The notes: a model not told the origin generated them from the sequence alone. 64,000 bases of DNA from Parashewanella spongiae (GCF_004358345.1 NZ_CP037952.1:1240001-1304000); one strand, 5' to 3'; shown: positions 7,927 through 17,289, numbered from the stretch's first letter. Numbers and translations: made by a program.

Positions 7927-8589
7927 CTAAATCGGAAATTCAGTTTGGAATTCGTCTATGTGTTGAAAGTCTTCATCAATGGGAAAGTTGTCAATAATTT
8001 TCTGCTTAGCAGAAATTAATTGAATAGGAAATCCAGTACTGGTGTCATTAACACAGACTTGTTTTAAAGTTTCAATTGCCCAATTATCTAACATGAGCTT
8101 TTGGTTTGTTTTTCTTAATTCTGAAAGGACATGTTCAGAAGTTTTTATTAAGTTTGAAGTATCAGTGCCCATATGGAACATAGCTCCATGCCCTCTCTTA
8201 AAGTGAGGGGTGAAATTATTTAAGCTACTAATTGAGCAGATAAAACCTTCATTGTGTTCATCTTGACCTGCTAAGATACAAACAAGGTTTATTCTATGAT
8301 CTGGAGCTTGTTTAAAAGATTCTTTATATTGGAAATCAAAAATCATTCTAGCTGCTAAAATTAAGTCTTCTAAATGTAAATTTTTTCCATAAATAGACTT
8401 GATTAGCATCTCCCTCGCTTTATGCCCATAACTGCCGAGCCCACCCGTAGCAATAATAATCTTATCCGTTAACTGGACAACTTTTTTTACGGGATTTTGA
8501 TGCGGTTGCTTTGTATCCACATCTATTCTTCTCGAATCAGCAGCTAAAAATGCACCATCTTTATAGCAATAACCGATTATTGTTGTCAT
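7927..8589 (-). CDS. HslV/proteasome beta-like Ntn hydrolase
   Basis: A 220-aa protein whose N-terminus reads MTTIIGYCYKDGAFLAADSR. Counting from the threonine after Met1, T1, D17 and R19 fall exactly where proteasome beta subunits and HslV have catalytic T1 and D17. The following NPVKKVVQL segment aligns with the HslV segment around its active-site K33 (here K34 or K35), followed by an IIIATGGLGS strand-turn. The protein is longer than HslV (about 175 aa). No HslU-like ATPase is near. If Met1 is removed, Thr1 could act as nucleophile, as in a protease or other N-terminal hydrolase. The substrate is unknown. It is cargo between the mob module and ssrA. Confidence 0.72.
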   Translation of the reverse strand: MTTIIGYCYKDGAFLAADSRRIDVDTKQPHQNPVKKVVQLTDKIIIATGGLGSYGHKAREMLIKSIYGKNLHLEDLILAARMIFDFQYKESFKQAPDHRINLVCILAGQDEHNEGFICSISSLNNFTPHFKRGHGAMFHMGTDTSNLIKTSEHVLSELRKTNQKLMLDNWAIETLKQVCVNDTSTGFPIQLISAKQKIIDNFPIDEDFQHIDEFQTEFPI

Positions 8590-8694
8590 AGTTTTCCTTG
8601 AGGATAAATATTAAAAAGTAGAATTAGAGAGTTACTCAATTGAGTCTTTGCCGCCACAAACTTTCTCGCTGCCGCCATTCTGTCGCCACAGGCA

Positions 8695-8728
8695 AAGAAA
8701 AAGGGCTTAGCGTTTCCGCTAAGCCCTT
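8695..8728 (-). terminator. Rho-independent terminator of ssrA
   Basis: Bases 8701-8712 and 8717-8728 form a perfect 12-bp stem (AAGGGCTTAGCG with its complement) around a TTTC loop. On the - strand it is followed by a T-rich run (8694-8703). It lies 8 bp beyond the tmRNA 3' end. Confidence 0.9.
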
Positions 8729-8736
8729 GTTTTATT

Positions 8737-9102
8737 TGGTGGAGGCGGCGGGACTTGAACCCGCGTCCAGAAAGCCTACATCCAAGGCGCTACATGCTTA
8801 GTCTTTCATTTATTTAACCTGAGAGAGCTCCGAAAGACAGGATATCGTCAGGTGAGTTTGGTACTGTTTCGCGGTTCACCCCCAAACAAGGTTCCCTCGC
8901 TATCAAATGTTAGATGACCATTCAAAAACTCTGCCCATTTGCAAAACGTGAGTAGAATGGGGAGGCTTTACGCTTGTAGGCGCAGCTCTCCGTATGCGTT
9001 ATCGTCGTTAGCAACTATAACAATGCGGCTTTTTACGAGGCCAACCGCCCCTCGGCATGCTCCCAGGGTTTCGTGAATCCTGTCGAATCCAAAATCGCCC
9101 CC
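8737..9102 (-). ncRNA. ssrA: tmRNA (transfer-messenger RNA)
   Basis: The RNA runs from GGGGGC (9102) to the CCA end (8737), 366 nt. The 3' part is the tRNA-like T arm (GCGGGTTCAAGTCCCGC), acceptor stem and encoded CCA; the 5' part holds GGATTCGACAGGATTC and CACGAAACCC, as in gammaproteobacterial tmRNA. The mRNA-like part opens with GCTAACGACGATAAC and reads ANDDNAYGELRLQA followed by TAA. That differs from the common ANDENYALAA type. tmRNA with SmpB rescues stalled ribosomes and tags the nascent peptide for proteolysis. The gene abuts the conjugative element at its 3' side, a frequent integration site, and smpB lies just upstream on the same strand. Confidence 0.95.
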
Positions 9103-9181
9103 AAGACTTTTAGTATACGCTGATGAAACAACAACAGCCAGTAACATTTAGCGTATTTTGAGTCAGTTGTTGATTAAATCA

Positions 9182-9670
9182 TCACTGACGCAAACTTTCT
9201 TTCATTGTGCGAGACTTCTCTCGCTGCCACTCACGCTCTTTGGTGTCATCGCGCTTGTCATGTTCTTTTTTACCTTTACCTATGCCTATTTCGACTTTTA
9301 CCCATGCACCTTTACGCCAGTACATAGATAGCGGCACGATGGCATAACCTTGTCGTTCGACCAAGCCTGCTAATTTGTCGATTTCACGACGTTTAAGCAG
9401 CAGTTTTTTTGTGCGGACAGGATCACAATAAACATGAGTAGACGCCGTATTGAGTGGGATAATTGTGCAGCCGTGCATAAAGCATTCACCATTTTTGATG
9501 TATACATAGCAGTCAGATAAGTTCACTTTACCCATACGGATAGATTTAACTTCCCAGCCTTGGAGTTCAAGACCAGCTTCGATTTTCTCTTCGATACGAT
9601 ACTCGAAGGTGGCGCGCTTATTCTTAGCAATGCTTGCTGGCGCGGCTTTTTTTGATTTTTTCTTTGCCAT
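9182..9670 (-). CDS. smpB: SsrA-binding protein SmpB
   Basis: A 162-aa beta-barrel RNA-binding protein that delivers tmRNA to stalled ribosomes. Hallmarks are [27 protein letters not shown] at the front (written here as a pattern, not a quoted run), [16 protein letters not shown], and the basic tail KGKKEHDKR.....EW. The tail is required for trans-translation and is present. The ATG at 9670 is chosen because MAKKKSKK is the family-typical start; an upstream in-frame ATG at 9700 would add ten atypical residues. It lies directly upstream of ssrA, its functional partner. Confidence 0.97.
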   Translation of the reverse strand: MAKKKSKKAAPASIAKNKRATFEYRIEEKIEAGLELQGWEVKSIRMGKVNLSDCYVYIKNGECFMHGCTIIPLNTASTHVYCDPVRTKKLLLKRREIDKLAGLVERQGYAIVPLSMYWRKGAWVKVEIGIGKGKKEHDKRDDTKEREWQREKSRTMKESLRQ

Positions 9671-9814
9671 AATCGCACCATTATACGCGTGTAGGCACAA
9701 TTTGGAATTGCTAAAATGCAGGTTTTACGCTTTTTTCTTTTGAATAATCAATAGTCGATGCGATTTTATGGTTTCATGATAAAATCTTTGCCAAATTCAT
9801 CAGTTTTAAACCTT

Positions 9815-10261
9815 ATGCCACAAATCGCTCGAAGTATGTTAGTTCGCTTTAGTGCCATGCAAATGTATCAACTGGTTAATGATGTTGAATCCTACAAGGA
9901 GTTTTTACCCGGCTGTGTCGGCGGAAAAATATTAAGCTTGGATGATGACTCTATGGTGGCTTCGGTTGATGTCAGTAAAGCTGGAGTGAGTAAAACATTT
10001 ACTACTCGTAATATTCTTAATTCAGGTAAATCCATACAGTTAGAGCTTGAAAATGGCCCATTTAAGCATTTACGTGGATATTGGCGATTTATCGAGCTGG
10101 CTGAAGATGCCTGTAAAGTTGAGTTCGAACTCGATTTTGAGTTTAGTAATTCTCTAGTAGATTTTACCTTTAGTAGAATGTTTAAAGAGTTAATGGGTTC
10201 AATGGTAACGGCCTTTACCAAGCGTGCTAAAGAAGTTTATAACAACGAAAATAGGGCATGA
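9815..10261 (+). CDS. ratA: RatA/YfjG family START-domain protein
   Basis: A 148-aa protein of the polyketide cyclase/START fold, related to Coq10-like proteins. It was first named RatA in E. coli as a toxin blocking 70S assembly, but a ubiquinone-related role is also proposed for the family. The start at 9815 gives MPQIARSMLVRFSA, the family-typical beginning; an upstream in-frame ATG at 9758 is atypical. The conserved LVNDVESYKEFLPGC motif is present. It is divergent from smpB and overlaps rnfH by 4 bp, the usual gammaproteobacterial arrangement. Confidence 0.92.
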   Translation: MPQIARSMLVRFSAMQMYQLVNDVESYKEFLPGCVGGKILSLDDDSMVASVDVSKAGVSKTFTTRNILNSGKSIQLELENGPFKHLRGYWRFIELAEDACKVEFELDFEFSNSLVDFTFSRMFKELMGSMVTAFTKRAKEVYNNENRA

Positions 10262-10596
10262 ACATGAGTCAAACACAACAAAGTTATGACGTTGATGTTG
10301 TTTATGCACTGCCTAAACAACAGAAAATTATTTCGGTGACTATTACGTCCGGTACAACCGCCATCGAGGCACTTAAGCAAAGTAAAATGCAGCAGTTTTT
10401 TCCTGAAATTGATCTTGAAAAAGTAAAATTGGGCGTGTTCAATAATTTGATAAAGCACGACACTGAATTACAAGCAGGTGATCGACTTGAAGTGTACCGT
10501 CCTTTAATTGCCGATCCAAAAGATGTTCGTCGTCGCCGCGCTGAAAAAGCCATAACGGAAGGGCGAGCGAATAAAATAACAGGCGCAAAAATTTAA
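10258..10596 (+). CDS. rnfH: RnfH family ubiquitin-like protein
   Basis: A 112-aa protein of the UPF0125/RnfH family with a beta-grasp fold. Diagnostic segments are VDVVYALP..Q, a glycine-bounded LGVFN segment, and DRLEVYRPLIADPKDVRRRRA. Its role is unclear; it pairs with ratA across gammaproteobacteria. It starts 4 bp inside ratA (ATGA). The stop codon TAA at 10594-10596 lies inside the end of an R1 MITE-type repeat (10593-10612), so the last residue and stop may have been set by that insertion. The protein still ends near the family-typical RANxxTGA motif, so little or nothing is lost. Confidence 0.92.
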   Translation: MNMSQTQQSYDVDVVYALPKQQKIISVTITSGTTAIEALKQSKMQQFFPEIDLEKVKLGVFNNLIKHDTELQAGDRLEVYRPLIADPKDVRRRRAEKAITEGRANKITGAKI

Positions 10597-10612
10597 TTAC
10601 TGTAATTGGTAT
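10593..10612 (+). repeat. Solitary R1 terminal repeat at the rnfH stop
   Basis: TTAATTACTGTAATTGGTAT is identical to the right end of the full R1 elements, but no left end precedes it. It overlaps the rnfH stop codon and is joined directly to a group II intron 3' fragment. Confidence 0.85.
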
Positions 10613-10702
10613 AACAACAAAGCTGTGCGAGGAAAAACTTCATGCACGGAATCGAAGAGTGGCTGCTGGATAAACCATAGCGAAGCCAGTAGCCTACTCT
10701 AC
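10612..10702 (+). mobile_element. Relic 3' end of a group II intron (domains V-VI)
   Basis: About 90 bp closely match the last bases of the complete group II intron at 60672-60762. The shared parts are TGCACGGAATCGAAGAG in domain V, then GGCTGCTGGATAA and CGAAGCCAGTAGCCTACTCT in domain VI. The upstream domains and the reverse transcriptase are missing. The flank after it (10703-10835) has no feature I recognise. Confidence 0.85.
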
Positions 10703-10835
10703 TAAAAATGCCCTGAAAGTTGCATCTTCAAGTCTCACGGGTATAAGTATCTGTCGATAAGTTCTTTGATAATTATTGTGTTCAGGTTTAGTGCTATACA
10801 AGAAGCAACGTAGGGCGCATAGCCCTAGCTATGTA

Positions 10836-11152
10836 ATACCAATTACAGTAATTAATCTCTCACTTAGCAAGAGATAAAGGTTATCAGTACAAGGCGCATG
10901 TTCGAAGTACTATATTCCCTACGGCCGCCATACAAAGCTGGCGTTCAACGCACTTCGTGCTTTTGTCGGGATAATTCAAGAACGTGCAACGCAGTAATGG
11001 AAACCTTTAGCCTTGCCCTTCGGGAGCTTGTATGCGCAAAAATCACTTCACAAAATTATCTCAAAGTAGATAACTATGTTTTCACCAATTTCGTTTGTAC
11101 TTTGTGCGCATACATAGCTCTGAGTTGAGCATTTAATTACTGTAATTGGTAT
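10836..11152 (+). repeat. R1 MITE-like element, copy a (317 bp)
   Basis: Bounded by ATACCAATTACAGTAATTAA and its inverse TTAATTACTGTAATTGGTAT. The interior is shared with copies at 38893, 43899, 52255 and 61462. A 76-codon reading frame inside it (10898-11128) is not a gene, since it is repeat sequence. The following 240 bp (11153-11392), up to the end of argH, show nothing recognisable. Confidence 0.9.
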
Positions 11153-11392
11153 AACCGAAGTTGCAACTGATATTGAGCATATCCATTAAAAAACCAAAAT
11201 TAATGAATGCTTACTCACTTTTGCGTTGTAAAAATGTTCATATCGGTTAATTTTAAGTAAAACATAGATAAAAAAGTGATTTCTTATTCAGCCTTGATCA
11301 TATAACTATTCCGTGTGCGCAATGTCAGTTGCAACACCGTAGAGTGCTGAAGCGGGGCACTAGAAAATCTTAAGAAACTTATGGTCAGGTAC

Positions 11393-13240
11393 TTATATCA
11401 ATCGATTTAAATAATAAATTAATGCCGTTTCGTCGCAAGCGTGCTTTCGAGGGCACATATCGCAATCTTTCATCACTTTTTCTGGTAATTGATCTTTGTC
11501 TGAAAATGCAAAGTCGAGTTTTGTAAAAAATTGTGGTTTTCTAGTCAAGACTAGAACTCGATTTAAAGCTAAGTTCTCAGCACGTTTGAGTAAGTGTTGC
11601 ACCAGTGCTGTGCCATAACCTTTACCTTGATGATTTGTAGATACTCCTAGTGAACGTATTTCAGCAAGCCCTGTACTGTAGATATATAACGCCGCACAGG
11701 CGAATATTTGACCATTATCTCCCTCAGTGACTGCGAAATCCCTTATGGATTGAATGAGTTCATGCTCTGGTCTAGGTAAATTTTCTTCTTTATTTGCCCA
11801 GTACTCAACCAGCTTACTGATCCCTCGTAGATCGGTGAGTCTGGCATCCCTAACGACAAAGTCTGCTGCACCTAGCTCATGACGAATTTTATCGATAGCT
11901 TGATTTACAGAGCTAATACCTGTGCCACCAAGGGCACTGCGTTTATCGACTAGATACTCAAGTTCAAGTACGGAATATACATCAGCCTCAATTAAAGCGG
12001 AAAATTGTTGCAGTTCATCTAAGCGCAAACGCTCAATCGGTTCTTGTTGACTGATGGCGTATAGCACCACTTGACCTGCAATTTCATGAGCCGTTCTGAA
12101 CGGAATTCCCTTGGTAACCAGATAATCAGCCAGTTCGGTAGCGTTAGCATAACCTTCAGTGGCTGCTTTTTTACAGCGGTCGCTTTTTATTTCAATAGAG
12201 TTAATGACCTCTCCAGCCATCAGCATACAGTTGTGCCACTGTTTAACTGCATCAAATAAACCTTCTTTATCTTCTTGCATGTCTTTGTTGTAAGCTAAAG
12301 GTAAGCCTTTAAGAGTTACTAGAAGCGCTTGAAGTGAACCAAATACTCGGCCGCATTTACCTCGAATGAGCTCCAAAGCATCAGGGTTTTTCTTTTGTGG
12401 CATTAGTGATGAGCCTGAAGTCACTTGATCTCCTAAGGTGATAAAGTTGGCTTCACCGGAATTGAAGAAAATTAAATCCTCAGCAAATCTAGATAAGTGC
12501 ATCATACCTGTACTGGCAGAAAACAAGAGTTCAAGTACAAAATCACGATCGGATACGGCATCTAAACTATTTAGACAAGGCGAATCAAAGCCGAGATCAT
12601 TCGCTAACTTTTCTCGATCAATATCATAAATTGAACCTGCTAACGCACCGCTCCCAAGTGGACATTGGTTTAAATGCGTTTTCGCAAAATTAAGGCGCTG
12701 GCAATCACGTTTGAACATCTCAACATAGGCCAAACACCAATGAGCAAAGCGTACAGGCTGCGCTCTTTGTAAGTGTGTGAAGCCAGGAAGAATGTGCTCT
12801 TTGTTATTTTCTGCCAGTATCAGTAACTGACGCTGGCAGTGGTTTAATGCATCGAGCAAAATACTTATCTGATCACGACACCATAACCTTAGATCTGTTG
12901 CCACCTGATCGTTACGGCTTCTACCCGTATGCAGTTTCTTAGCAATATCGCCGAGATTTTTCGTAAGTTTAGCTTCAACAAAACTATGAATATCTTCTGA
13001 ACCTGAGCTCATGATATCAAGCTCGCCACATTCGGCTTGCTTAGATAAATTAAGAAGTTCTTGTTCTAGTGCTTGCTGCTCATCAAAGGTTAATACCCCT
13101 GCTTGATGAATGGCTTTTGTCCATCCTATTGAGCCGTATATATCTTGTAAAATAAGTGCCTGATCAAAATGCAGTGAGTCGTTAAACTCTTTAAATAGAG
13201 CGCTACTACTAGATTGAAACCTTCCTCCCCAGAGTGCCAT
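11393..13240 (-). CDS. argH: Argininosuccinate lyase fused to N-acetyltransferase domain, ArgH(A)
   Basis: A 615-aa bifunctional protein. Residues 1 to about 455 are argininosuccinate lyase, which splits argininosuccinate into arginine and fumarate: MALWGGRF start, HTGRSRNDQ motif, and the superfamily signature [12 protein letters not shown] near residue 280. The rest (from about [13 protein letters not shown]) is a GNAT domain with [18 protein letters not shown] as the acetyl-CoA loop. In marine gammaproteobacteria this domain supplies N-acetylglutamate synthase activity for the first arginine step. The ATG at 13240 is preferred because it gives the canonical start and lies 1 nt after the argG stop. 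Last gene of argCBFGH. Confidence 0.96.
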   Translation of the reverse strand: MALWGGRFQSSSSALFKEFNDSLHFDQALILQDIYGSIGWTKAIHQAGVLTFDEQQALEQELLNLSKQAECGELDIMSSGSEDIHSFVEAKLTKNLGDIAKKLHTGRSRNDQVATDLRLWCRDQISILLDALNHCQRQLLILAENNKEHILPGFTHLQRAQPVRFAHWCLAYVEMFKRDCQRLNFAKTHLNQCPLGSGALAGSIYDIDREKLANDLGFDSPCLNSLDAVSDRDFVLELLFSASTGMMHLSRFAEDLIFFNSGEANFITLGDQVTSGSSLMPQKKNPDALELIRGKCGRVFGSLQALLVTLKGLPLAYNKDMQEDKEGLFDAVKQWHNCMLMAGEVINSIEIKSDRCKKAATEGYANATELADYLVTKGIPFRTAHEIAGQVVLYAISQQEPIERLRLDELQQFSALIEADVYSVLELEYLVDKRSALGGTGISSVNQAIDKIRHELGAADFVVRDARLTDLRGISKLVEYWANKEENLPRPEHELIQSIRDFAVTEGDNGQIFACAALYIYSTGLAEIRSLGVSTNHQGKGYGTALVQHLLKRAENLALNRVLVLTRKPQFFTKLDFAFSDKDQLPEKVMKDCDMCPRKHACDETALIYYLNRLI

Positions 13241-13241
13241 A

Positions 13242-14477
13242 CTATTGCTCCCCAAGTTGATTTTTTTGTAATGCTTCAATTCTGCTAGGTAGGCTGAATA
13301 ATCGTATAAAACCTTCGGCGTGCTTTTGATCGTAAACATCGTCTGCACCGAAAGTGGCAAATTCTTCAGAATAAAGGCTGTTAGGTGAAGAGCGTTGAAT
13401 AACCGTAGCTTGTCCTTTGTATAGCTTAACGACAACTTCGCCAGTGATCTTTTCAGCAAAAGAAGCGGCAGCCGCTAATAACGCTTTAGATAACGGTGTG
13501 AACCAGCGACCGTCATACAGAACATGTGAAAATTCAAGTCCTACAGATTCACGGAATTTTAGCGATTCTTTATCTAAGATTAATGATTCTAGTCCCTTAT
13601 AGGCCGCCATTAAAACAGTGCCACCTGGGGTTTCATAACAGCCTCGTGATTTCATGCCAACTAGGCGATTTTCAACGATATCAACTCGGCCAACACCATG
13701 TTGACCTGCTTTGGTATTTAGATAATCAAGTAGCTTATTAGCAGGAAGCTGTTGATTGTCAACAGCTATAAGTTCCCCCTTGATAAATGAAAGCTGAATT
13801 TTCTCTGAGGTGTTTGGTGCGTTTTCAGGTGCGGTCGTCATTGTCCACACCGCTTTGGAGGGTTCGCACCAAGGATCTTCCAACTCTCCACCTTCATGGG
13901 AAATATGCCAGAGATTGGCATCTCGGCTGTAGATTTTGGTCAGTGAAGCTGAACAAGGGATATCGCGAGTAGCAAGGTATTTGAGCAGATCTTGCCGTGA
14001 AACCATATCCCATTCACGCCACGGTGCAATAATCGTTAGGTGCGGTGCAAGGGCGGCGAAACAAGATTCAAAACGTACTTGGTCGTTACCTTTACCTGTA
14101 CAACCGTGACAAACCGCATCCGCTCCGACTTTCAGTGCCACTTCGACATGAGCCTTTGCGATGATTGGGCGTGCTAACGAAGTGCCAAGCAAGTACTGAC
14201 CTTCGTAAACAGCACCAGTTTTGATGCTTGGGAAGATGTAGTTGGCAATAAATTCTTGCTTCAAATCGACAACATGGCATTCGCTTGCACCAGAAGCCAT
14301 CGCTTTTTCTTTAATGCCTTCAAGTTCGACCTCACCTTGACCTACATCGGCGCAAAAAGCGATGACTTCGCAGTCATCATAGTTCTCTTTTAACCAAGGG
14401 ATAATCGCTGAAGTATCTAGACCTCCAGAATATGCAAGTACTACTTTTTTTACTGATTTGTTTTTTATAAATGCCAT
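13242..14477 (-). CDS. argG: Argininosuccinate synthase
   Basis: A 411-aa cytosolic enzyme that joins citrulline and aspartate with ATP to give argininosuccinate. It has the ATP-binding PP-motif [11 protein letters not shown] at about residues 14-24, the [14 protein letters not shown] segment, and the C-terminal [16 protein letters not shown] region. It lies in the arginine operon between argF (45 bp upstream) and argH (1 nt downstream). Length and motifs are normal. Confidence 0.97.
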   Translation of the reverse strand: MAFIKNKSVKKVVLAYSGGLDTSAIIPWLKENYDDCEVIAFCADVGQGEVELEGIKEKAMASGASECHVVDLKQEFIANYIFPSIKTGAVYEGQYLLGTSLARPIIAKAHVEVALKVGADAVCHGCTGKGNDQVRFESCFAALAPHLTIIAPWREWDMVSRQDLLKYLATRDIPCSASLTKIYSRDANLWHISHEGGELEDPWCEPSKAVWTMTTAPENAPNTSEKIQLSFIKGELIAVDNQQLPANKLLDYLNTKAGQHGVGRVDIVENRLVGMKSRGCYETPGGTVLMAAYKGLESLILDKESLKFRESVGLEFSHVLYDGRWFTPLSKALLAAAASFAEKITGEVVVKLYKGQATVIQRSSPNSLYSEEFATFGADDVYDQKHAEGFIRLFSLPSRIEALQKNQLGEQ

Positions 14478-14522
14478 TTTTCACCACCTAAATTTGGTTT
14501 TGAATTATTTTTCGTTAAAAAA

Positions 14523-15437
14523 TTATTGAATGAATAAGGTTAAAAGCACGGCACACTGTGCCCACATTCTGTTTTCTGCCTGCTCTGTCGCCACTGAAAA
14601 TTTGCTGTCAAATAGCTCTTGAGTGATTTCTTGATTAAGGTGAGCTGGTTGACAGTGCATCACAAAGCGAGCGGAGGTTTTTTTAACGAGTTGATGGTTT
14701 ACTTGGTAAGGCATAAATGTTTTTAATATTTGTTGAGTGTCTTTATCGTCGCCCATCGAAATCCATGTGTCGGTATAAATGGCAGTTTGCTCTCCAATCG
14801 AGTCAATATCATGGATTTGAGTAAATTTAGCTCCGCTTTGTGCTGAAACAGTCTTGGTTTGAGCGAGCATTGCGGTTGATATGCCAACTTCTTTTGGGCA
14901 TACCAGAGTAAAGTCAATGCCTAAGGTTAATGCCATCAGCATTAATGAATTTGAGACATTATTAGGATCGCCAACATAGGCTAGTTTTACACTGGATAAA
15001 TCGTCAGTTTGCTCCGCTAAGGTTAAGAAGTCAGCCAATGCTTGACAAGGATGATAGAGATCACTCAATGCATTGATTACAGGTATGCCGGCATATTCGG
15101 CAAGTTCTTCTAAGGATTTTTGATTAAATACTCTTGCGACAATGGCATCTGACCAGCAGGCAAGATTTTTGGCAACATCAATAACACGCTCTCGCTCGCC
15201 AAGTTTACCGTTTTGTTGGCCGATATAAACCGAATGTCCACCAAGTTTTTGAATACCGATATCAAAACTAATGTGAGTTCTTAACGAAGGTTTTTCAAAA
15301 AGCATGACAACGGATTTTCCCGCCAGCGCTTGTTGATAATTCTGTGGGGATTGCTTAATGTTTTTTGCTAGGTTTATAAGTTCAAGTAATTGGGCTTTGT
15401 TAAATTGATCGTCAGCCAAAAAATGTGAATATGACAT
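14523..15437 (-). CDS. argF: Ornithine carbamoyltransferase
   Basis: A 304-aa enzyme making citrulline from ornithine and carbamoyl phosphate. The carbamoyl-phosphate motif is EKPSLRTHISFD (S-L-R-T rather than S-T-R-T), HPCQALADF is intact, and the ornithine loop reads DTWISMGDD, which supports ornithine rather than N-acetylornithine or aspartate as substrate. The usual HCLP motif near the C-terminus is HCQPAH; I believe related marine bacteria share this but cannot check here. Position between argB and argG in the operon supports the assignment. Start ATG at 15437. Confidence 0.94.
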   Translation of the reverse strand: MSYSHFLADDQFNKAQLLELINLAKNIKQSPQNYQQALAGKSVVMLFEKPSLRTHISFDIGIQKLGGHSVYIGQQNGKLGERERVIDVAKNLACWSDAIVARVFNQKSLEELAEYAGIPVINALSDLYHPCQALADFLTLAEQTDDLSSVKLAYVGDPNNVSNSLMLMALTLGIDFTLVCPKEVGISTAMLAQTKTVSAQSGAKFTQIHDIDSIGEQTAIYTDTWISMGDDKDTQQILKTFMPYQVNHQLVKKTSARFVMHCQPAHLNQEITQELFDSKFSVATEQAENRMWAQCAVLLTLFIQ

Positions 15438-15473
15438 AGTATTTCCACTTATATAGGTAATTCAAAAATAGGG

Positions 15474-16244
15474 TTAATAAGGAAAAATGCGAGTGCCTAT
15501 TGACTGACCTGATAATAAGCCTTTGAGCTTTTCAGGCTGTTGCCAACTGGCAATCGCGATACTTCGTCGTAATTTATTGGCTGCAGCGAATGCGGCATTG
15601 ACTTTGGCCGTCATTCCTCCGCTAATAACACCTTGTTTGATGAGTTGCTCAGCTTGTGTATACGCTAACGTTTGTAGATAATCTCCATCGGCACCTTTAA
15701 CGCCTGCCACGTCAGTAAGTAAGATCAAATCACCATCAACCAACTGGCAAATGGCTACAGCGGCATCATCGGCATTCACGTTAACCAATTCACCATTTTC
15801 AAATGAGCCAATAGAAGCAATAATAGGCATAAAATTACTGCTGAATAAGGCTTTGATAAGTTGGCCATTATTAGGTGAAGGGATACCAACCTGACCAAGA
15901 TCAAGAGGGTGTTTTTTACAGTTGATCATATTGCCGTCTGTTAGGGATATTCCAACGCTTTGTAATCCAAATTTATTGGCAATTGCCACAATATGTTTAT
16001 TCACACTGCCTGCTAATACACCACAAACAAAAGGCATTTGCGTTTTTGGGGTGATACGTAAACCCTTTGTTTTCTCCGTAGTGAAATTGGCTTGATTAAG
16101 CATACTTTCAACCGTACTACCACCACCATGAACAAGAATAATGTTTCTACCTTTGAGGGTGGTTAACACAAACAGTAAGGTCTCTAAAGCTGTATCTTGA
16201 TCAAGAATAGTGCCACCGATTTTTATCACTAAAGGCTTAGTCAT
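15474..16244 (-). CDS. argB: N-acetylglutamate kinase
   Basis: A 256-aa amino acid kinase that phosphorylates N-acetylglutamate, the second step of arginine synthesis. Motifs are KIGGTILDQ at the start, the HGGGSTVESML loop, KGLRITP for substrate binding, VNADDAA, and LLTDVAGVKGADG, with ISGGMTAKVNAA near the C-terminus. Length is that of the short arginine-insensitive enteric type. It overlaps argC by 8 bp, indicating coupled translation. Confidence 0.96.
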   Translation of the reverse strand: MTKPLVIKIGGTILDQDTALETLLFVLTTLKGRNIILVHGGGSTVESMLNQANFTTEKTKGLRITPKTQMPFVCGVLAGSVNKHIVAIANKFGLQSVGISLTDGNMINCKKHPLDLGQVGIPSPNNGQLIKALFSSNFMPIIASIGSFENGELVNVNADDAAVAICQLVDGDLILLTDVAGVKGADGDYLQTLAYTQAEQLIKQGVISGGMTAKVNAAFAAANKLRRSIAIASWQQPEKLKGLLSGQSIGTRIFPY

Positions 16245-17289
16245 TACGGCTTCCTTTCTTTTCTGGTATAAGGCTGTGTTGCGATGGCAACCCTAAGGTA
16301 ATATTCAAGCATTGAACCGCTTGTGAGGCAGCGCCTTTGAGCAGATTGTCAATGGCACAGCATACTACGACCACTTGATTTTTATCATCAAACTGCCAAT
16401 GAATATCTGCAAAAGGAGTGTGGGCAACATTATCTATCCTTGGCCATGTACCGAGTAAACGGATCATAGGTTGATCCTGATAAGCTTGAGTGAAGACTTG
16501 CTCTACATCAGCTTGGGTTAATCCAGATTTGAGATTGAGTGTAACTGTTGACAGTAAGCCTCTTTTATAAGGGGCTAAATGAGGGTTAAATACCACTTCA
16601 ACACTGGCTTCTTGGGATATCTCAGGTTGGTGACGATGCTGAAGAATGTTGTAAGGTGCTAAACTGACTTCGTTAAAACTGGTCGCCAGATTTGTTTTAC
16701 GGCCTGCGCCGCTGACACCACTGATGCCATTGACCGCGATCAGACCGTTTTTAAGATGAAGCCGATTTGATGTCAAAGGTTTTAACGCCAGTAAACTGGC
16801 CGTTGGATAACAGCCCGGGACAGCAATTAAATTGGATCTTTCAATGGCTTCATATTGCCATTCAGCAAGGCCATAAACAGCATTAGTAAGTAATTGAACT
16901 TGTTGATGTTCAAAGCCGTAAAATACAGGGTATTTTGAGGCGTCTTTTAGCCGAAACCCGCCTGATAAGTCGAATACTTTTACTTTTTTAGTGATGAATA
17001 TCTGCGCTAGATTTACGCTGACGTCATGAGGCGTTGCGAAAAAAACCGCATCAAGCTTATCAGCGTTTTGCTCGATCCAAGTTTCAGACAATATTTGAAA
17101 CGGTAAATCGCAAATGTTTTTCAAGCGAGGATGAATATCACTAAAGCACAAATTAGAGGCATCACTACTTTGAGATACCATGAGCTGTAGCTCGCTGATT
17201 AATGGGTGCTGATTTAACAGTTCAACTAACTCGGCACCAACATAGCCACTTGCACCTATAACTGCAATTTTTAAATATGTATTTTGCAA
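16237..17289 (-). CDS. argC: N-acetyl-gamma-glutamyl-phosphate reductase
   Basis: A 350-aa NADPH-dependent enzyme for the third arginine step. The Rossmann motif IAVIGASGYVGAEL lies at residues about 8-21, the active-site cysteine in VPGCYPTASLLAL, and the GVSGAGRK motif follows. It is the first gene of argCBFGH and is divergent from argE, with a 140-bp intergenic control region. The start ATG at 17289 gives MQNTYLKIAVIG; the length is slightly above the usual 330-345 aa because of a charged C-terminal tail. Confidence 0.96.
   Translation of the reverse strand: MQNTYLKIAVIGASGYVGAELVELLNQHPLISELQLMVSQSSDASNLCFSDIHPRLKNICDLPFQILSETWIEQNADKLDAVFFATPHDVSVNLAQIFITKKVKVFDLSGGFRLKDASKYPVFYGFEHQQVQLLTNAVYGLAEWQYEAIERSNLIAVPGCYPTASLLALKPLTSNRLHLKNGLIAVNGISGVSGAGRKTNLATSFNEVSLAPYNILQHRHQPEISQEASVEVVFNPHLAPYKRGLLSTVTLNLKSGLTQADVEQVFTQAYQDQPMIRLLGTWPRIDNVAHTPFADIHWQFDDKNQVVVVCCAIDNLLKGAASQAVQCLNITLGLPSQHSLIPEKKGSRND

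Noticed and set aside
8737-8830. tRNA gene on the - strand suggested by a T arm and CCA end
   Set aside because: The tRNA-like part belongs to tmRNA; the 5' half lies 280 bp away with tmRNA-specific sequence.
10898-11128. 76-codon reading frame with a cysteine-rich product
   Set aside because: It lies entirely within R1 copy a; equivalent frames in other copies are broken or absent, so it is repeat sequence.
11393-13240. ArgH-acetyltransferase fusion as a novel protein
   Set aside because: Such ArgH(A) fusions are already known in several marine gammaproteobacteria, so it is only noted in the annotation.
14600-14700. HCQP instead of HCLP in ornithine carbamoyltransferase as loss of function
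   Set aside because: All other motifs are intact, the gene sits in a complete operon, and I believe relatives share the variant.
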